From: Ottowia flava
GTDB lineage: Bacteria; Pseudomonadota; Gammaproteobacteria; Burkholderiales; Burkholderiaceae_C
Length of the DNA: 64,000 bases
NCBI RefSeq assembly: GCF_008017535.1
Contig: NZ_VRUA01000002.1
Coordinates: 124,001 to 188,000 of the forward strand
Direction: 5' to 3'
The position numbers and the translations under genes were made by a program. Each line of letters starts with the position of its first letter. Position 1 is the first letter of the stretch. The notes below the pieces were generated by a model. The model was not told the origin of the DNA and ran no database searches. It worked only from the letters and a program-made list of their open reading frames with translations. Below, piece after piece: positions 42,651 through 51,608 of this stretch.

Positions 42651-43544
42651 TCAGTGCGAGCGGATCATGGTGCCAAACGGCTGATCGGTCAGCACTTCCA
42701 GCAACATCGAATGCGGCACCCGGCCGTCGATGATGTGCACCGCATTCACACCGCTCTTGGCCGCATCAAGGGCGCCTGCGATCTTAGGCAGCATGCCGCC
42801 GGAAATGGTGCCGTCCTGCACCAGATCGTCAATGCGGCGCGGCGTGAGTTCGGGCAGCAGTTCGCCTGCCTTGTCCAAGACGCCCGGTATGTTGGTCAGC
42901 ATGAGCAGCTTCTCGGCTTGCAGCACCGTGGCCAGCTTGGCTGCAACGACGTCGGCGTTGATGTTATAGCTCTCGTTCTGCTCACCAAAGCCGATCGGAC
43001 TGACCACCGGGATGAACTGGTCGTCCTGCAGGGCTTGCACGACCGAGGGATCGATCTGGTCGATGTCGCCGACCTGGCCAACGTCGTGCTGGACATTGGG
43101 ATCCTTCTGGTCCATCAGCTTGAGTTTGCGTGCGCGGATCAGGCCACCGTCGCGCCCGGTCAACCCCACAGCCTTGCCGCCCGCCTGGTTGATCAGCCCG
43201 ACGATATCCTGCTGCACTTCCCCGGCGAGCACCCACTCGACCACTTCCATGGTTTCAGCGTCGGTGACGCGCATGCCCTGGATGAAATGCCCCTGTTTGC
43301 CCAAGCGCTTGAGCGCCGTCTCGATCTGCGGGCCACCGCCATGAACCACCACTGGGTTGATGCCCACCAACTTGAGCAGCACGACATCTTCTGCGAACGC
43401 GGCCTGCAACGCCGGGTCGGTCATGGCGTTGCCGCCGTACTTGATGACCATGGTCTTGCCGTGGTACTTGCGGATGTACGGCAGGGCCTGCGCGAGGATA
43501 TCGGCTTTGTCGCGGGGAGGAAGGCTTTTGGATTCGGTCGACAT
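42651..43544 (-). CDS. argB: Acetylglutamate kinase
   Basis: Second enzyme of arginine biosynthesis, 297 residues. Substrate motifs [10 protein letters not shown] and VVHGGGPQI are present, with the nucleotide segment near [17 protein letters not shown]. The extended N-terminus (about 30 residues before VIKYGG) is typical of arginine-sensitive, hexameric forms. It is followed by slmA on the same strand. Confidence 0.97.
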   Translation of the reverse strand: MSTESKSLPPRDKADILAQALPYIRKYHGKTMVIKYGGNAMTDPALQAAFAEDVVLLKLVGINPVVVHGGGPQIETALKRLGKQGHFIQGMRVTDAETMEVVEWVLAGEVQQDIVGLINQAGGKAVGLTGRDGGLIRARKLKLMDQKDPNVQHDVGQVGDIDQIDPSVVQALQDDQFIPVVSPIGFGEQNESYNINADVVAAKLATVLQAEKLLMLTNIPGVLDKAGELLPELTPRRIDDLVQDGTISGGMLPKIAGALDAAKSGVNAVHIIDGRVPHSMLLEVLTDQPFGTMIRSH

Positions 43545-43598
43545 GGGCTTTTACAAGAAGGACTGGTTGATCAGGCCAGTGCCGATGATAGGGTAGTG

Positions 43599-44711
43599 CT
43601 ACCAGCGCGAATTGCGAAACACCCTAGGCACTTTGAAGCGGATGATCGCGATGTAGGCCAGAACGTAGGAGACGACGAACAGGAGACAGAACCCTACCAG
43701 CACCGCGGTGTTGTTCCAGAACAGGATGGCGGGCACTACCGTCAACAAGGTAAAGGCCCAAAGGTAGGGCGACGTGCGGTTATTGCGCATCAGCATGCGG
43801 CGGGATTCGTCGTCGTCGAACACCTCGCGCACGATGCGGCGGTAGATCAACTGGTGGAAGTGCAAGGCGTCCGCCACCCCGGGGGATACGCCGCGGCCGA
43901 GCTTACGGTAGATGCTGAACAGCGTTTCCCACACGGGGTAGATCAGCAAAAGCATCGGGAACCATGGCGAGACTACAGGATGGCGCTGGACAAGCGTGAG
44001 GCTGGCCAGCCCGATTACCAGGCCCCAGATGTAAGCGCCGCCATCGCCAGAGAAAATCATGCCGCGCGGGTAGTTCCACACCAGAAAGCCACCAGTGGCA
44101 GCGGCCGTTGAAATCAGCACAGCGGCCAGTGCCCTGTCTCCCACCTGCAACGCCACATGTGCCAGCGCCAGGCAGACGATCAGCGCAACCATGCCCGCCA
44201 GACCGTTGTAACCGTCAATGATGTTGAATGCGTGGGGCAGCCCGGCTATCGCCATTAGCGCGATGGCGCCGCCAATCCAGGGCGCCATGGCCAGCAAAGT
44301 ATCGAAACCCGGGATCGCGGTCGTCGACACAGACAAGCCCAGCCAAAGCACGGCCAGCAAACCGGAGGCCGTGGTCAGTGCGAGGCGGTAGCGCACCGAC
44401 AGCCGCTGCGTCATGTCCTCGATCACACCGCCCAGCACCGCCGGCAGCATCACCAGCAACCAGCCCCAGACCCAACCGTGCAGATTCAGGGAGGCTGGGT
44501 TCCCCCACAGCCGTGTCTGCAAATAGCCAAGTACCCATGCAGCGACCGCACCGCACAATACGGCTACGCCGCCGATTCGAGGCACGTCCCCGAAGTGAAA
44601 GCGCTGAGGGAGATTGTGGTCGTATGCCGCTGCATGCTTTCGGGCCCAACGGATAATCACGGCCCCCACGACGAGCGCGACGAGAAATGCCAATACGCTC
44701 AGTGCGATCAC
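43599..44711 (-). CDS. WecA/MraY-family polyprenyl-phosphate sugar-1-phosphate transferase
   Basis: Inner-membrane enzyme of 370 residues with about 10-11 hydrophobic segments. Catalytic motifs: FGDVPRIGG near residue 40, GVIEDMTQ near 95, NIIDGYNGLAG near 165 and SGDGGAYIWG near 220. It starts glycan synthesis by moving a sugar phosphate (HexNAc-1-P by family) to undecaprenyl phosphate. It lies next to, and on the same strand as, the Wzm/Wzt polysaccharide operon, so it may be the initiating enzyme for that glycan. Confidence 0.88.
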   Translation of the reverse strand: MIALSVLAFLVALVVGAVIIRWARKHAAAYDHNLPQRFHFGDVPRIGGVAVLCGAVAAWVLGYLQTRLWGNPASLNLHGWVWGWLLVMLPAVLGGVIEDMTQRLSVRYRLALTTASGLLAVLWLGLSVSTTAIPGFDTLLAMAPWIGGAIALMAIAGLPHAFNIIDGYNGLAGMVALIVCLALAHVALQVGDRALAAVLISTAAATGGFLVWNYPRGMIFSGDGGAYIWGLVIGLASLTLVQRHPVVSPWFPMLLLIYPVWETLFSIYRKLGRGVSPGVADALHFHQLIYRRIVREVFDDDESRRMLMRNNRTSPYLWAFTLLTVVPAILFWNNTAVLVGFCLLFVVSYVLAYIAIIRFKVPRVFRNSRW

Positions 44712-44864
44712 AAAACGCCTTGTTCGTGGATTGTTTGCTGCTTAGGCGGCATCGTGTTTGAAATACTGTGATCGTACCCGCTCGCCAGTTGTCCGCAGCC
44801 TTGCCCCGCGTCCAGTCTGACTCACGGCGCTATCCAACCAATGCGGAACTGGAAAGCGCCGCCT

Positions 44865-45632
44865 CTACTGCTTGAATGATCGGTAAAAACCCATCACGCG
44901 TTCCACGTACCTCTGCGTTTCAGGATATGGCGGAATCCTGTTGCCGTATTTGGCCACAGCGCCTTCGCCCGCGTTATAGGCTGCGATGGCCAAGGATGGA
45001 TCGCCACTGTACCGGCGCAAGAGATCTGCGAGGTATCGGCTTCCGACCTGCGCATTTACATGCGGTTCCAGCACGTTGTGGCGGCCAGTGTCCAACGAGT
45101 AGCCCGTGACCCCGTAGCGCGCAGCCGTTGCAGGCATGATCTGCATCAACCCCAGCGCCCCCTTGTGGGATACCGCATCCGCATTGAAAGCCGACTCGGC
45201 GGCGGCCACGGAGTACAACAAAGCTGGGTCAACCGCGTGCGACTGGGCTGCCGCATCGAGATAGGCCTTTACATCATGGAAGCCCTGCGGAAGTTTTGAA
45301 GCGCCACGGACACCCATACCAGAACCTGCTGCTGACCTCGGCGCGACAGAGCCAACCGGCTCCCATGCGGAATAGCGCAGGGGCCATGTCCGATTGATCA
45401 AGCGAAGTTCTCTTGCCGCCGATTGCTTGACGATATCTGTAGGTTCAGTGTGAACTGAACCAGAATCATCGCCCAGCGGTGCATTGCCCATGTGCACTAC
45501 ACCATCGCCATCTACGAATTCCCAAGTTTCTCCACCATAGACGGTCGAATGCAAGGCGATGCCCAGCACCAGCAAGCACCCATGGATCGAGATCAGAACG
45601 AGATCCAGAGCGCGACACCTCTGCGTTTTCAC
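44865..45632 (-). CDS. Lytic transglycosylase (SLT domain)
   Basis: Murein-cleaving enzyme, 255 residues from the GTG at 45632. The frame extends upstream to 45806, but that would overlap the acyltransferase gene by 134 nt. A hydrophobic segment (VLISIHGCLLVLGIALHS) is the signal or anchor, followed by a DUF4124-like strand (WEFVDGDGVVHMGNAP) and the SLT domain with catalytic glutamate E146 in AAAESAFNA, LGLMQIMPATA and AAYNAGEGAV. Last gene of the polysaccharide operon; it may open the wall for envelope assembly. The start codon is uncertain. Confidence 0.85.
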   Translation of the reverse strand: MKTQRCRALDLVLISIHGCLLVLGIALHSTVYGGETWEFVDGDGVVHMGNAPLGDDSGSVHTEPTDIVKQSAARELRLINRTWPLRYSAWEPVGSVAPRSAAGSGMGVRGASKLPQGFHDVKAYLDAAAQSHAVDPALLYSVAAAESAFNADAVSHKGALGLMQIMPATAARYGVTGYSLDTGRHNVLEPHVNAQVGSRYLADLLRRYSGDPSLAIAAYNAGEGAVAKYGNRIPPYPETQRYVERVMGFYRSFKQ

Positions 45633-45672
45633 CAACCAACTGGTTGGATCTGCGCCCCGATCCAAAGGAATG

Positions 45673-46308
45673 TTAGCCACGACGAATCCACCTATGCCAA
45701 AACGGTAGCGTCTTTGCAGCAATCGCCACGTCGCGCTGCTCTCCATGCTCAGGCTCGCCAGCGCGTCGGCGGGCGCGCACGACCCGAGCAGGAACGCCCG
45801 CAGCAATCATGCCGTCAGGCACATCGGAGCGCAACACTGCGCCAGCCGCGACCACCGCACCGCGGCCAACGCGAACGCCCTCCAGGACGATCGCCCCTGC
45901 ACCGATCCAAGCTCCATCTTCGATCACGATCCTTGAGCGTGTAATGCGATTGCGCGCGATGATCTCATCGCCACCGTCGATTTCGTGTCCGGCGGAAAGC
46001 AGCTTCGCATGCGCCCCGATCAGGACGTCTGAGCCAATCGTCAACCCCCCTTCGCCTGAGAGGTAAGCGCCAACATTCACGATCGTTCCTGATCCAATGT
46101 GAATACCGACGCAAGGAGCGATGTCGACATCTCCCAGCACAAGCCGTGTGTAAGCGTAGAGGCTGACCCGATTGGCCAGGCAAACCACATCGGTCCTACG
46201 CCCCCATCGCATCACGGCCACCGATGGGTCAACTCGGCAATCCTCTCCCAGCATATCCACGCCGAGGTGAGAGTCCGTGAAGTCTGGCACCCCGATCAAC
46301 CCGGACAT
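45673..46308 (-). CDS. Left-handed beta-helix acyltransferase (hexapeptide repeat)
   Basis: Protein of 211 residues with hexapeptide repeats from about residue 60 to 180 (IGSGTIVNVGAYL, GADVLIGAH-like IGSDVLIGAH, WIGAGAIVLEGVRVGRGAVV), a fold of sugar O- or N-acetyltransferases using acetyl-CoA. GAGGAAACG precedes ATG 46308. In the polysaccharide operon it would acetylate a sugar of the exported glycan; acceptor unknown. Confidence 0.85.
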   Translation of the reverse strand: MSGLIGVPDFTDSHLGVDMLGEDCRVDPSVAVMRWGRRTDVVCLANRVSLYAYTRLVLGDVDIAPCVGIHIGSGTIVNVGAYLSGEGGLTIGSDVLIGAHAKLLSAGHEIDGGDEIIARNRITRSRIVIEDGAWIGAGAIVLEGVRVGRGAVVAAGAVLRSDVPDGMIAAGVPARVVRARRRAGEPEHGEQRDVAIAAKTLPFWHRWIRRG

Positions 46309-46315
46309 CGTTTCC

Positions 46316-47356
46316 TCACGACCTCAGCGCTTGAAGCAGGCGGCGCAAACGCCCTGGCCAACCTTGGGTCTTCAACCACTCCAACTCATCGTGGAGGCGT
46401 TGAATTTCAGCATCTTGAGCGGATACCTGCTGCTCGCGCTCAAGCACTTCCGACCTGGCCGTGCGTTCCTGCTCCTTCAGTGACTCGATCGCAGCCACCT
46501 TGTTTTCCACCTCCACCCCGAGACGTTCGATCTCAATCTTCGCCTCTGAAAAGGCCTTTTGATGTTCGACAAGTGAATCGTATTCACTCTGGTGGCGCAA
46601 CGTGAGCGCTTGGAGCGCTTTGCGAAGCCTTAGGATGTCTTCGTCAGCGGACCTGATGCGTGCGGTGGACGCATCAGCCTGTGGTGTAGCCACTGTCATC
46701 CACTCGTACACATCGAATTCCGGCCACCCAGAGACCAGCGCCTGGCGGGACGCCTCGTCAAGCTGCTGCCAGGCCCAGACAAATTCGCTCGCCTCAACCG
46801 GAAGGTGAAGGCCTTCCCAATGCTCAGAGGCCCAGCCCGTCGTCATCAATAATCTGCCCAAGCTGCTGCGCGTGAAGAAACGCATGTGGGTGCGATCGAG
46901 CAGCCCCGTGTCCGCGTACTCAAACATCCCCAAGCGAAGCCCTGCGACAAGCCCCGCATAGGCCACGTTCGGCATCGATATGACCAGTCGCGCCGCTGGC
47001 TCTGCCAGGTCCCGCAGCGCGAGCAAGGTAGCAGCGGGATCATGCAGGTGCTCAAGAACGTCACATGCCAGCAATGCCCCGAACGTGCGTCCGTGCAATT
47101 GCTCTCGCCAGTCCAACGCGTTCAGGTCGGCTTCAATGATCTCGACACCGCGCGACTTCAAAGCAGCAACCGCGTGCGGATCGTTCTCGACCACGGTCAC
47201 CGCGTGGCCCCGCTCCATCATCACATTTGTCATCGCACCGGGTCCGGGCCCCAACTCGAGGATCGAGGCACCGGGGGGCACCTGCCTCAGTAACCTCGCA
47301 GGCCAGTCCTCGCCATCGGGGTCGAACGCGTAGTTGTACCGTTCGGGTGTGGTCAA
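46316..47356 (-). CDS. SAM methyltransferase with C-terminal coiled coil, possible glycan chain terminator
   Basis: Protein of 346 residues. The start chosen is TTG 47356, which overlaps the wzt stop by 4 nt and lies behind a strong GGGAGG site; the longer frame to 47425 lacks support. Residues about 25-210 are a class-I SAM fold (ILELGPGPGAMTNVM, CDVLEHLHDPAA, ISMPNVAY). Residues about 230-330 form a long coiled coil with heptads (IERLGVE, VENKVAA, IESLKEQ ... IQRLHDE), and the C-terminus (GWPGRLRRLLQALRS) is a basic amphipathic helix. This resembles the WbdD chain terminator of ABC-exported O antigens, but without a kinase domain. Function is inferred. Confidence 0.78.
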   Translation of the reverse strand: MTTPERYNYAFDPDGEDWPARLLRQVPPGASILELGPGPGAMTNVMMERGHAVTVVENDPHAVAALKSRGVEIIEADLNALDWREQLHGRTFGALLACDVLEHLHDPAATLLALRDLAEPAARLVISMPNVAYAGLVAGLRLGMFEYADTGLLDRTHMRFFTRSSLGRLLMTTGWASEHWEGLHLPVEASEFVWAWQQLDEASRQALVSGWPEFDVYEWMTVATPQADASTARIRSADEDILRLRKALQALTLRHQSEYDSLVEHQKAFSEAKIEIERLGVEVENKVAAIESLKEQERTARSEVLEREQQVSAQDAEIQRLHDELEWLKTQGWPGRLRRLLQALRS

Positions 47357-48639
47357 ATCCTGCCTCCCTGGTCGACGGGGCTGCTGACATGAGAATTGTT
47401 TACGCCAAGAGGCGGTGACAACCATTCATGGTCCAACATTACCAAGCCAAATTCCTGACGCGTTCGATTCAGGACCGTGAACGGCTGTATCAACTCGGCC
47501 ATATCGATGACCTGGAAGCCAGAGTCGTCGAGCACATAGACGCTCCAAAGGTATTTGCCTGAAAGCAAAGCAATCGCTGGAAAACGAACACGTACGATAT
47601 GCCTGCCTACACCAGATAAGACTTGCTTGTCGGCACGCATCTGCGTGCCAGTCCCGAAAACGTTGTCCTTGTCAGGTCGAACGATAGCCAGCGCGACATG
47701 GAATGGATCTGACGTATACGACTCAACCTCGATTTCGACCGACATGTCCTCGAACGATTCGAGTTGCGACATGTTTACGCCCTCGGCAGTCTCTGTCTTC
47801 AAGCTCAGGAATTTCACCAGCGGGACACCACCTTGAATGACTTCAGATCCGATATGGGCCGCGCCCTCGCTCTCTGTTGACGGGACCGGAGGCACATCCT
47901 GCCGCAAATGGATATATCGGCGCCGCTCGTGCGCCTCGTAGGCTGTCACCACGCCTTCGGTCGGGCCCATCTCCTGGACCAAGCCACCATGGATCCAAGC
48001 AGCCCTCTGACAAAGGCTGCGAACTTGATATAGATTGTGCGAGCAAAAAAGAATGGTCGCACCCCGATCCCGCAACGCCAGGATGCGGTCGAGGCTTTTT
48101 TTCTGAAAATGCATGTCCCCTACGGACAATGCTTCATCGACAATCAGAATCTGTGGTTCGACCGCCGTAGCACCGGCAAACGCCAAACGCATAAACATAC
48201 CTGAAGAATAGGTTTTGACCGGGCGCTTAAGCGATTCATCCGATAGCTCTGAAAACGTAACGGCGCTCTCCACGAATGCCGACATGGCATCGCCTTCCAA
48301 CCCGTGCAAAGCTGCCATGAAACGCATATTGTCATAACCTGACTCCTCTGGGTGAAAGCCTGCGCCCAACTCCAGAAGCGCTGCGATCCGCCCATCGCGC
48401 CGGACCTCACCTTTGGTCGGTCGTATGGTCCCCGCAGCAATCTTCAGCAGTGTGCTCTTTCCCGCGCCATTCTCACCAACCAGTCCGAACGTTTCTCCAG
48501 GTTGGACCGCAAATTCGACGCCAGTCAGCGCGACATGCATGCGATGGCGCCGCTGACGAAGCACCCATTCCCACAGTCGATCTTGCGGCCGATCATAAAC
48601 CGCATAGGATTTTTCAACCCCATGAAAACTCAAACCCAT
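47353..48639 (-). CDS. wzt: Polysaccharide ABC transporter ATP-binding protein Wzt, with carbohydrate-binding C-terminal domain
   Basis: Protein of 428 residues. ATPase domain 1-240: Walker A GENGAGKST at 55-63, signature YSSGM near 144, Walker B ILIVDEA near 164 and H201. The remaining 190 residues form the beta-sandwich extension seen in Wzt proteins that recognise the finished end of an O antigen (segments VEIEVESYTSDPFHVALAIV, GRHIVRVRFPAIALLSGKY). It is paired with the permease gene 3 nt upstream. The extension implies that export depends on a terminal modification, which fits the adjacent methyltransferase. Confidence 0.9.
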   Translation of the reverse strand: MGLSFHGVEKSYAVYDRPQDRLWEWVLRQRRHRMHVALTGVEFAVQPGETFGLVGENGAGKSTLLKIAAGTIRPTKGEVRRDGRIAALLELGAGFHPEESGYDNMRFMAALHGLEGDAMSAFVESAVTFSELSDESLKRPVKTYSSGMFMRLAFAGATAVEPQILIVDEALSVGDMHFQKKSLDRILALRDRGATILFCSHNLYQVRSLCQRAAWIHGGLVQEMGPTEGVVTAYEAHERRRYIHLRQDVPPVPSTESEGAAHIGSEVIQGGVPLVKFLSLKTETAEGVNMSQLESFEDMSVEIEVESYTSDPFHVALAIVRPDKDNVFGTGTQMRADKQVLSGVGRHIVRVRFPAIALLSGKYLWSVYVLDDSGFQVIDMAELIQPFTVLNRTRQEFGLVMLDHEWLSPPLGVNNSHVSSPVDQGGRI

Positions 48640-48642
48640 GAA

Positions 48643-49467
48643 TCAAAGTGCCTCACCAAGCGCGGACTTCATCGAGCGGAAAAACCACCATCCCCCGATA
48701 CCCAGAAACACAGTCCAGCCGAAAAGTGCCCACATGGTTCCAGCAGGCACCGCTATACCCAAGATAGCGTTCTGTACCGCCAGCGCCAGACAGGCCACAG
48801 GGTTGAACAAAAACCAATTGTGGAATCGCTCCGGCACCTGCGCAAGCGGATACAGAATAGGCGTTAGATAAAACCAGAGTTGCAACCCAAACGCGACAAA
48901 TGAACCCACATCTCGCCATAGGAAATGCGCCATCGAAAGTAGCAAGGTCAACCCGAGCGTCATGACGACCTGTGAAAGTACCAGTAAAGGGATCCAGACC
49001 CAACTAGCTCGCGGCCCAATGCCCTGGGTTACGCATAGCACCAACAGCAACGCATAACCGATTCCCATAGCAAGCAAGCTGCTGCCTACTGATACGGCGG
49101 GAAGAATTTCGGCGGGTATCGGTTGCTTGCGCAGGAAGTCTTCGTAGGCCACCAAACTGCCTACACCACGGCCAATTGCATCGACAAAGGGCAGCCAGAC
49201 AGCCAAGCCCGCCAACAAATGAAGCAGATACCCTTGATCCGCATCGATGCCCGGCACTCTGACGGCCAGAATTTGACCGAAAAGCACGTAAAAAATGGCC
49301 AATGTAGCCAGAGGCTGAACAAAGGCCCAGGCAAGCCCCAGCACAGATCCGGCGTAGCGGGTCTTAAATTCCCGCGCCAACCAATAACGCCACAATACCA
49401 GCCGCTGGCGCGATCTCGCCCTGAAAGTCACAGCCCTAGTAGGTTGTTGCGTTGCTGCGCGCGACAT
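48643..49467 (-). CDS. wzm: Polysaccharide ABC transporter permease Wzm
   Basis: ABC-2-type permease of 274 residues with about six membrane segments (LGLAWAFVQPLATLAIFYVL; LLAMGIGYALLLVLCV and others) and the cytoplasmic N-terminal helix YWLAREFKTRYAGS typical of Wzm/TagG proteins. It exports a lipid-linked polysaccharide with Wzt. It directly abuts the epimerase gene (1-nt spacing) and the wzt gene. Confidence 0.9.
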   Translation of the reverse strand: MSRAATQQPTRAVTFRARSRQRLVLWRYWLAREFKTRYAGSVLGLAWAFVQPLATLAIFYVLFGQILAVRVPGIDADQGYLLHLLAGLAVWLPFVDAIGRGVGSLVAYEDFLRKQPIPAEILPAVSVGSSLLAMGIGYALLLVLCVTQGIGPRASWVWIPLLVLSQVVMTLGLTLLLSMAHFLWRDVGSFVAFGLQLWFYLTPILYPLAQVPERFHNWFLFNPVACLALAVQNAILGIAVPAGTMWALFGWTVFLGIGGWWFFRSMKSALGEAL

Positions 49468-50388
49468 CTAAACTGTCCTTAGCCAGTTAATCAGACGGTG
49501 CAACCCATCGTCAAATGATACTTCTGGCTTCCAACTGAGCTCTTTTCCGGCCAACGAGATATCCAGTATGTTCACAGGTGGATCGAACGGTCGTCCGGGA
49601 AGGTTATCGCGCTTGATCTCGTGCCCAAGCACCCGCTCCAAGGCTTCTAGGACCTCATTGACACTGATGCCCTCCCCACTGCCGATATTGAACACGCGAG
49701 CTCCCCCTTCATGCGTTGCCGCCGCTGCAAATGCTCTGCCCACATCTTCCGCATATAAGAAGTCACGAATCACTGAACCATCGCCCCATACATCCACTGG
49801 CTGCCGGTGCAAGGCCTTGAAAGCGAAGGCCGACACAACCCCTTGTATACCTCTTGGTTGCTGCCACTCTCCATAAGGGTTGCTCAAACGAAGTATGCGA
49901 ACAGGCAAACCATTCAACGCTTCCTCTACCCTGAAATAATGCTCCGTTGCCAACTTGGTGACCCCATACGCACCCAATGGAACGGTAGGATGTGTCTCTA
50001 CAATCGGAGTAGCCTGCGGGCGCCCGTATACAGCCCCACCGGACGAAGCGAACAGCACACGCGGTTTTACAGATAGGTCTCTGAGCCCGTCTAAGAGATG
50101 TAGGGTACCGATCAGATTGGAGTTAACGTCGCAAATAGGGCTTTCACTGGCGGTTGATGGAACGGTGGACGACGCAAGATGTACCACACAATCCGGATGA
50201 CCTGTCTTTTCAAGCCACCGCCCGATATCCACATAAGCACAACGCACCTCACCGTGGACCCATGGCAGTGGGTCTGTAATCGACTCGGATTCGCGGTCAA
50301 CAGACCATACCTCGTGGCCCTCGCTTGACAAGGCGCGCCCAACGTGACGACCCAGAAAGCCCCGCCCACCCAAGATCACGCAGCGCAC
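49468..50388 (-). CDS. NAD-dependent epimerase/dehydratase (extended SDR)
   Basis: Nucleotide-sugar enzyme of 306 residues. The NAD motif is GGRGFLG (7-13) and the catalytic pair Y141 and K145 lies in YGVTK with the upstream SSGG triad serine. It resembles UDP-glucose/GlcNAc 4-epimerases in length, but the substrate cannot be read from sequence. It probably supplies an activated sugar for the exported glycan. Its start overlaps the end of the upstream glycosyltransferase gene by 13 nt. Confidence 0.88.
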   Translation of the reverse strand: MRCVILGGRGFLGRHVGRALSSEGHEVWSVDRESESITDPLPWVHGEVRCAYVDIGRWLEKTGHPDCVVHLASSTVPSTASESPICDVNSNLIGTLHLLDGLRDLSVKPRVLFASSGGAVYGRPQATPIVETHPTVPLGAYGVTKLATEHYFRVEEALNGLPVRILRLSNPYGEWQQPRGIQGVVSAFAFKALHRQPVDVWGDGSVIRDFLYAEDVGRAFAAAATHEGGARVFNIGSGEGISVNEVLEALERVLGHEIKRDNLPGRPFDPPVNILDISLAGKELSWKPEVSFDDGLHRLINWLRTV

Positions 50389-51602
50389 AGACTCGTCTCT
50401 CTGGCGCTTTGGAGCCCTGCCTCAAACGCCACTGCCACATTGCTCCAATGTTGTGTCTTGGCAAAAGCCTCCGCGCGAGCAATTAGCGCCATGCGCCGTT
50501 CGTCGTTCTCAAGCAGCTCGCAAACTGCTCGACTCAACGCTTCCGGCGTCGGCTCAGTCAGCACAGCTATCTCTTCTGAGAGGAGCCACTCCACATTCGC
50601 TCCTGTATTTGAAACTACCGCGCATCCGCAACCCATCAACTCAAGTGGCAACAGAGAAAGGTTGGTTAACGAGAGCACCAACGCGACATCACATTGTGCA
50701 TATAGATCCGGCAGCTCGTCCAATCCTACTGTCCCGCAGTCGAGATGCGGAAAAGGAATTCGGTAATCGGCGGTGTTCCACCCCGCCAAAACGAATTCTA
50801 CCGATGGCAGTGCACGATGAACCGCATCCAGCACCAACAAGCCCAGTTCAAACGCACGGCGGGGCGTTGGCGGCCGTGCATAGAAGAAAACTCGCTTAAT
50901 ATGTGGCTCGCGCCGAGGAAGGGGGCGGTAGCGATCATGCTCGACGCCAAATCCGACAGCGCGTGTCTTCATTCCGTAATCGCGTTCCAACCGTTCTGCT
51001 AGCCAGTCACCCGCAGCGATTCCAAAAAAACCAAAATGGTAAGTATTTTCCGCAAAAATATATTCGCTACCCATTGGATAAAAATAGGGTTCAAAATCCT
51101 GTGCGAAATAGATTTTTTTGAGTGATGACGGAAATCTTCGAACAAAATAGGCGGTCTGCCACCCCGTCGCCACAGCAAACTCAGCGGCCGGCAAATCCCC
51201 ACCCTCAATAACCACATCTGCTTTCAGTGGAAAAAAATGGTCAGCGATGTCTCGCCTCGCAGAAACAGCATCCAAGTGAACGGTAGGGCCGACGATTAAA
51301 ATAGTCGACTGATAGCCCATCGATTCCAGATGAAATATCGTCCGAAATATGTTTAAATGACCACCAGATCCGATACTAAAGTCAGGTATGACCCATAACA
51401 GCGACCCGAGCTCCGCTGATCCACGGACGGCCAACGGGGAAGCATTCGACACAAAATCGAAGTGGGCAAAGATATCCGCTCGCGGCCATTGACCAGGCCC
51501 AAAACGAACCCGTTGCACAATCATTTTCGCTGTTGATGCAACACCATCACGCCGGATCAAGTCCCGAACTTGGCGGGCGCGATATATGAGAGAGTTCAAC
51601 AT
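50376..51602 (-). CDS. Glycosyltransferase, GT4-like (GT-B fold)
   Basis: Protein of 408 residues. The C-terminal domain has the GT-B donor-site pattern (LPDLYAQCDVALVLSLTNLS, LPLELMGCGCAVVSNTGAN), where the glutamate of LPLELM corresponds to the E-x7-E region. The N-terminal 60 residues are not typical and may contact the membrane. Codon use is more A/T-rich than in the flanking housekeeping genes. Sugar specificity unknown; likely builds the repeat unit of the exported glycan. Confidence 0.83.
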   Translation of the reverse strand: MLNSLIYRARQVRDLIRRDGVASTAKMIVQRVRFGPGQWPRADIFAHFDFVSNASPLAVRGSAELGSLLWVIPDFSIGSGGHLNIFRTIFHLESMGYQSTILIVGPTVHLDAVSARRDIADHFFPLKADVVIEGGDLPAAEFAVATGWQTAYFVRRFPSSLKKIYFAQDFEPYFYPMGSEYIFAENTYHFGFFGIAAGDWLAERLERDYGMKTRAVGFGVEHDRYRPLPRREPHIKRVFFYARPPTPRRAFELGLLVLDAVHRALPSVEFVLAGWNTADYRIPFPHLDCGTVGLDELPDLYAQCDVALVLSLTNLSLLPLELMGCGCAVVSNTGANVEWLLSEEIAVLTEPTPEALSRAVCELLENDERRMALIARAEAFAKTQHWSNVAVAFEAGLQSARETSLCAA

Positions 51603-51608
51603 GTATAT

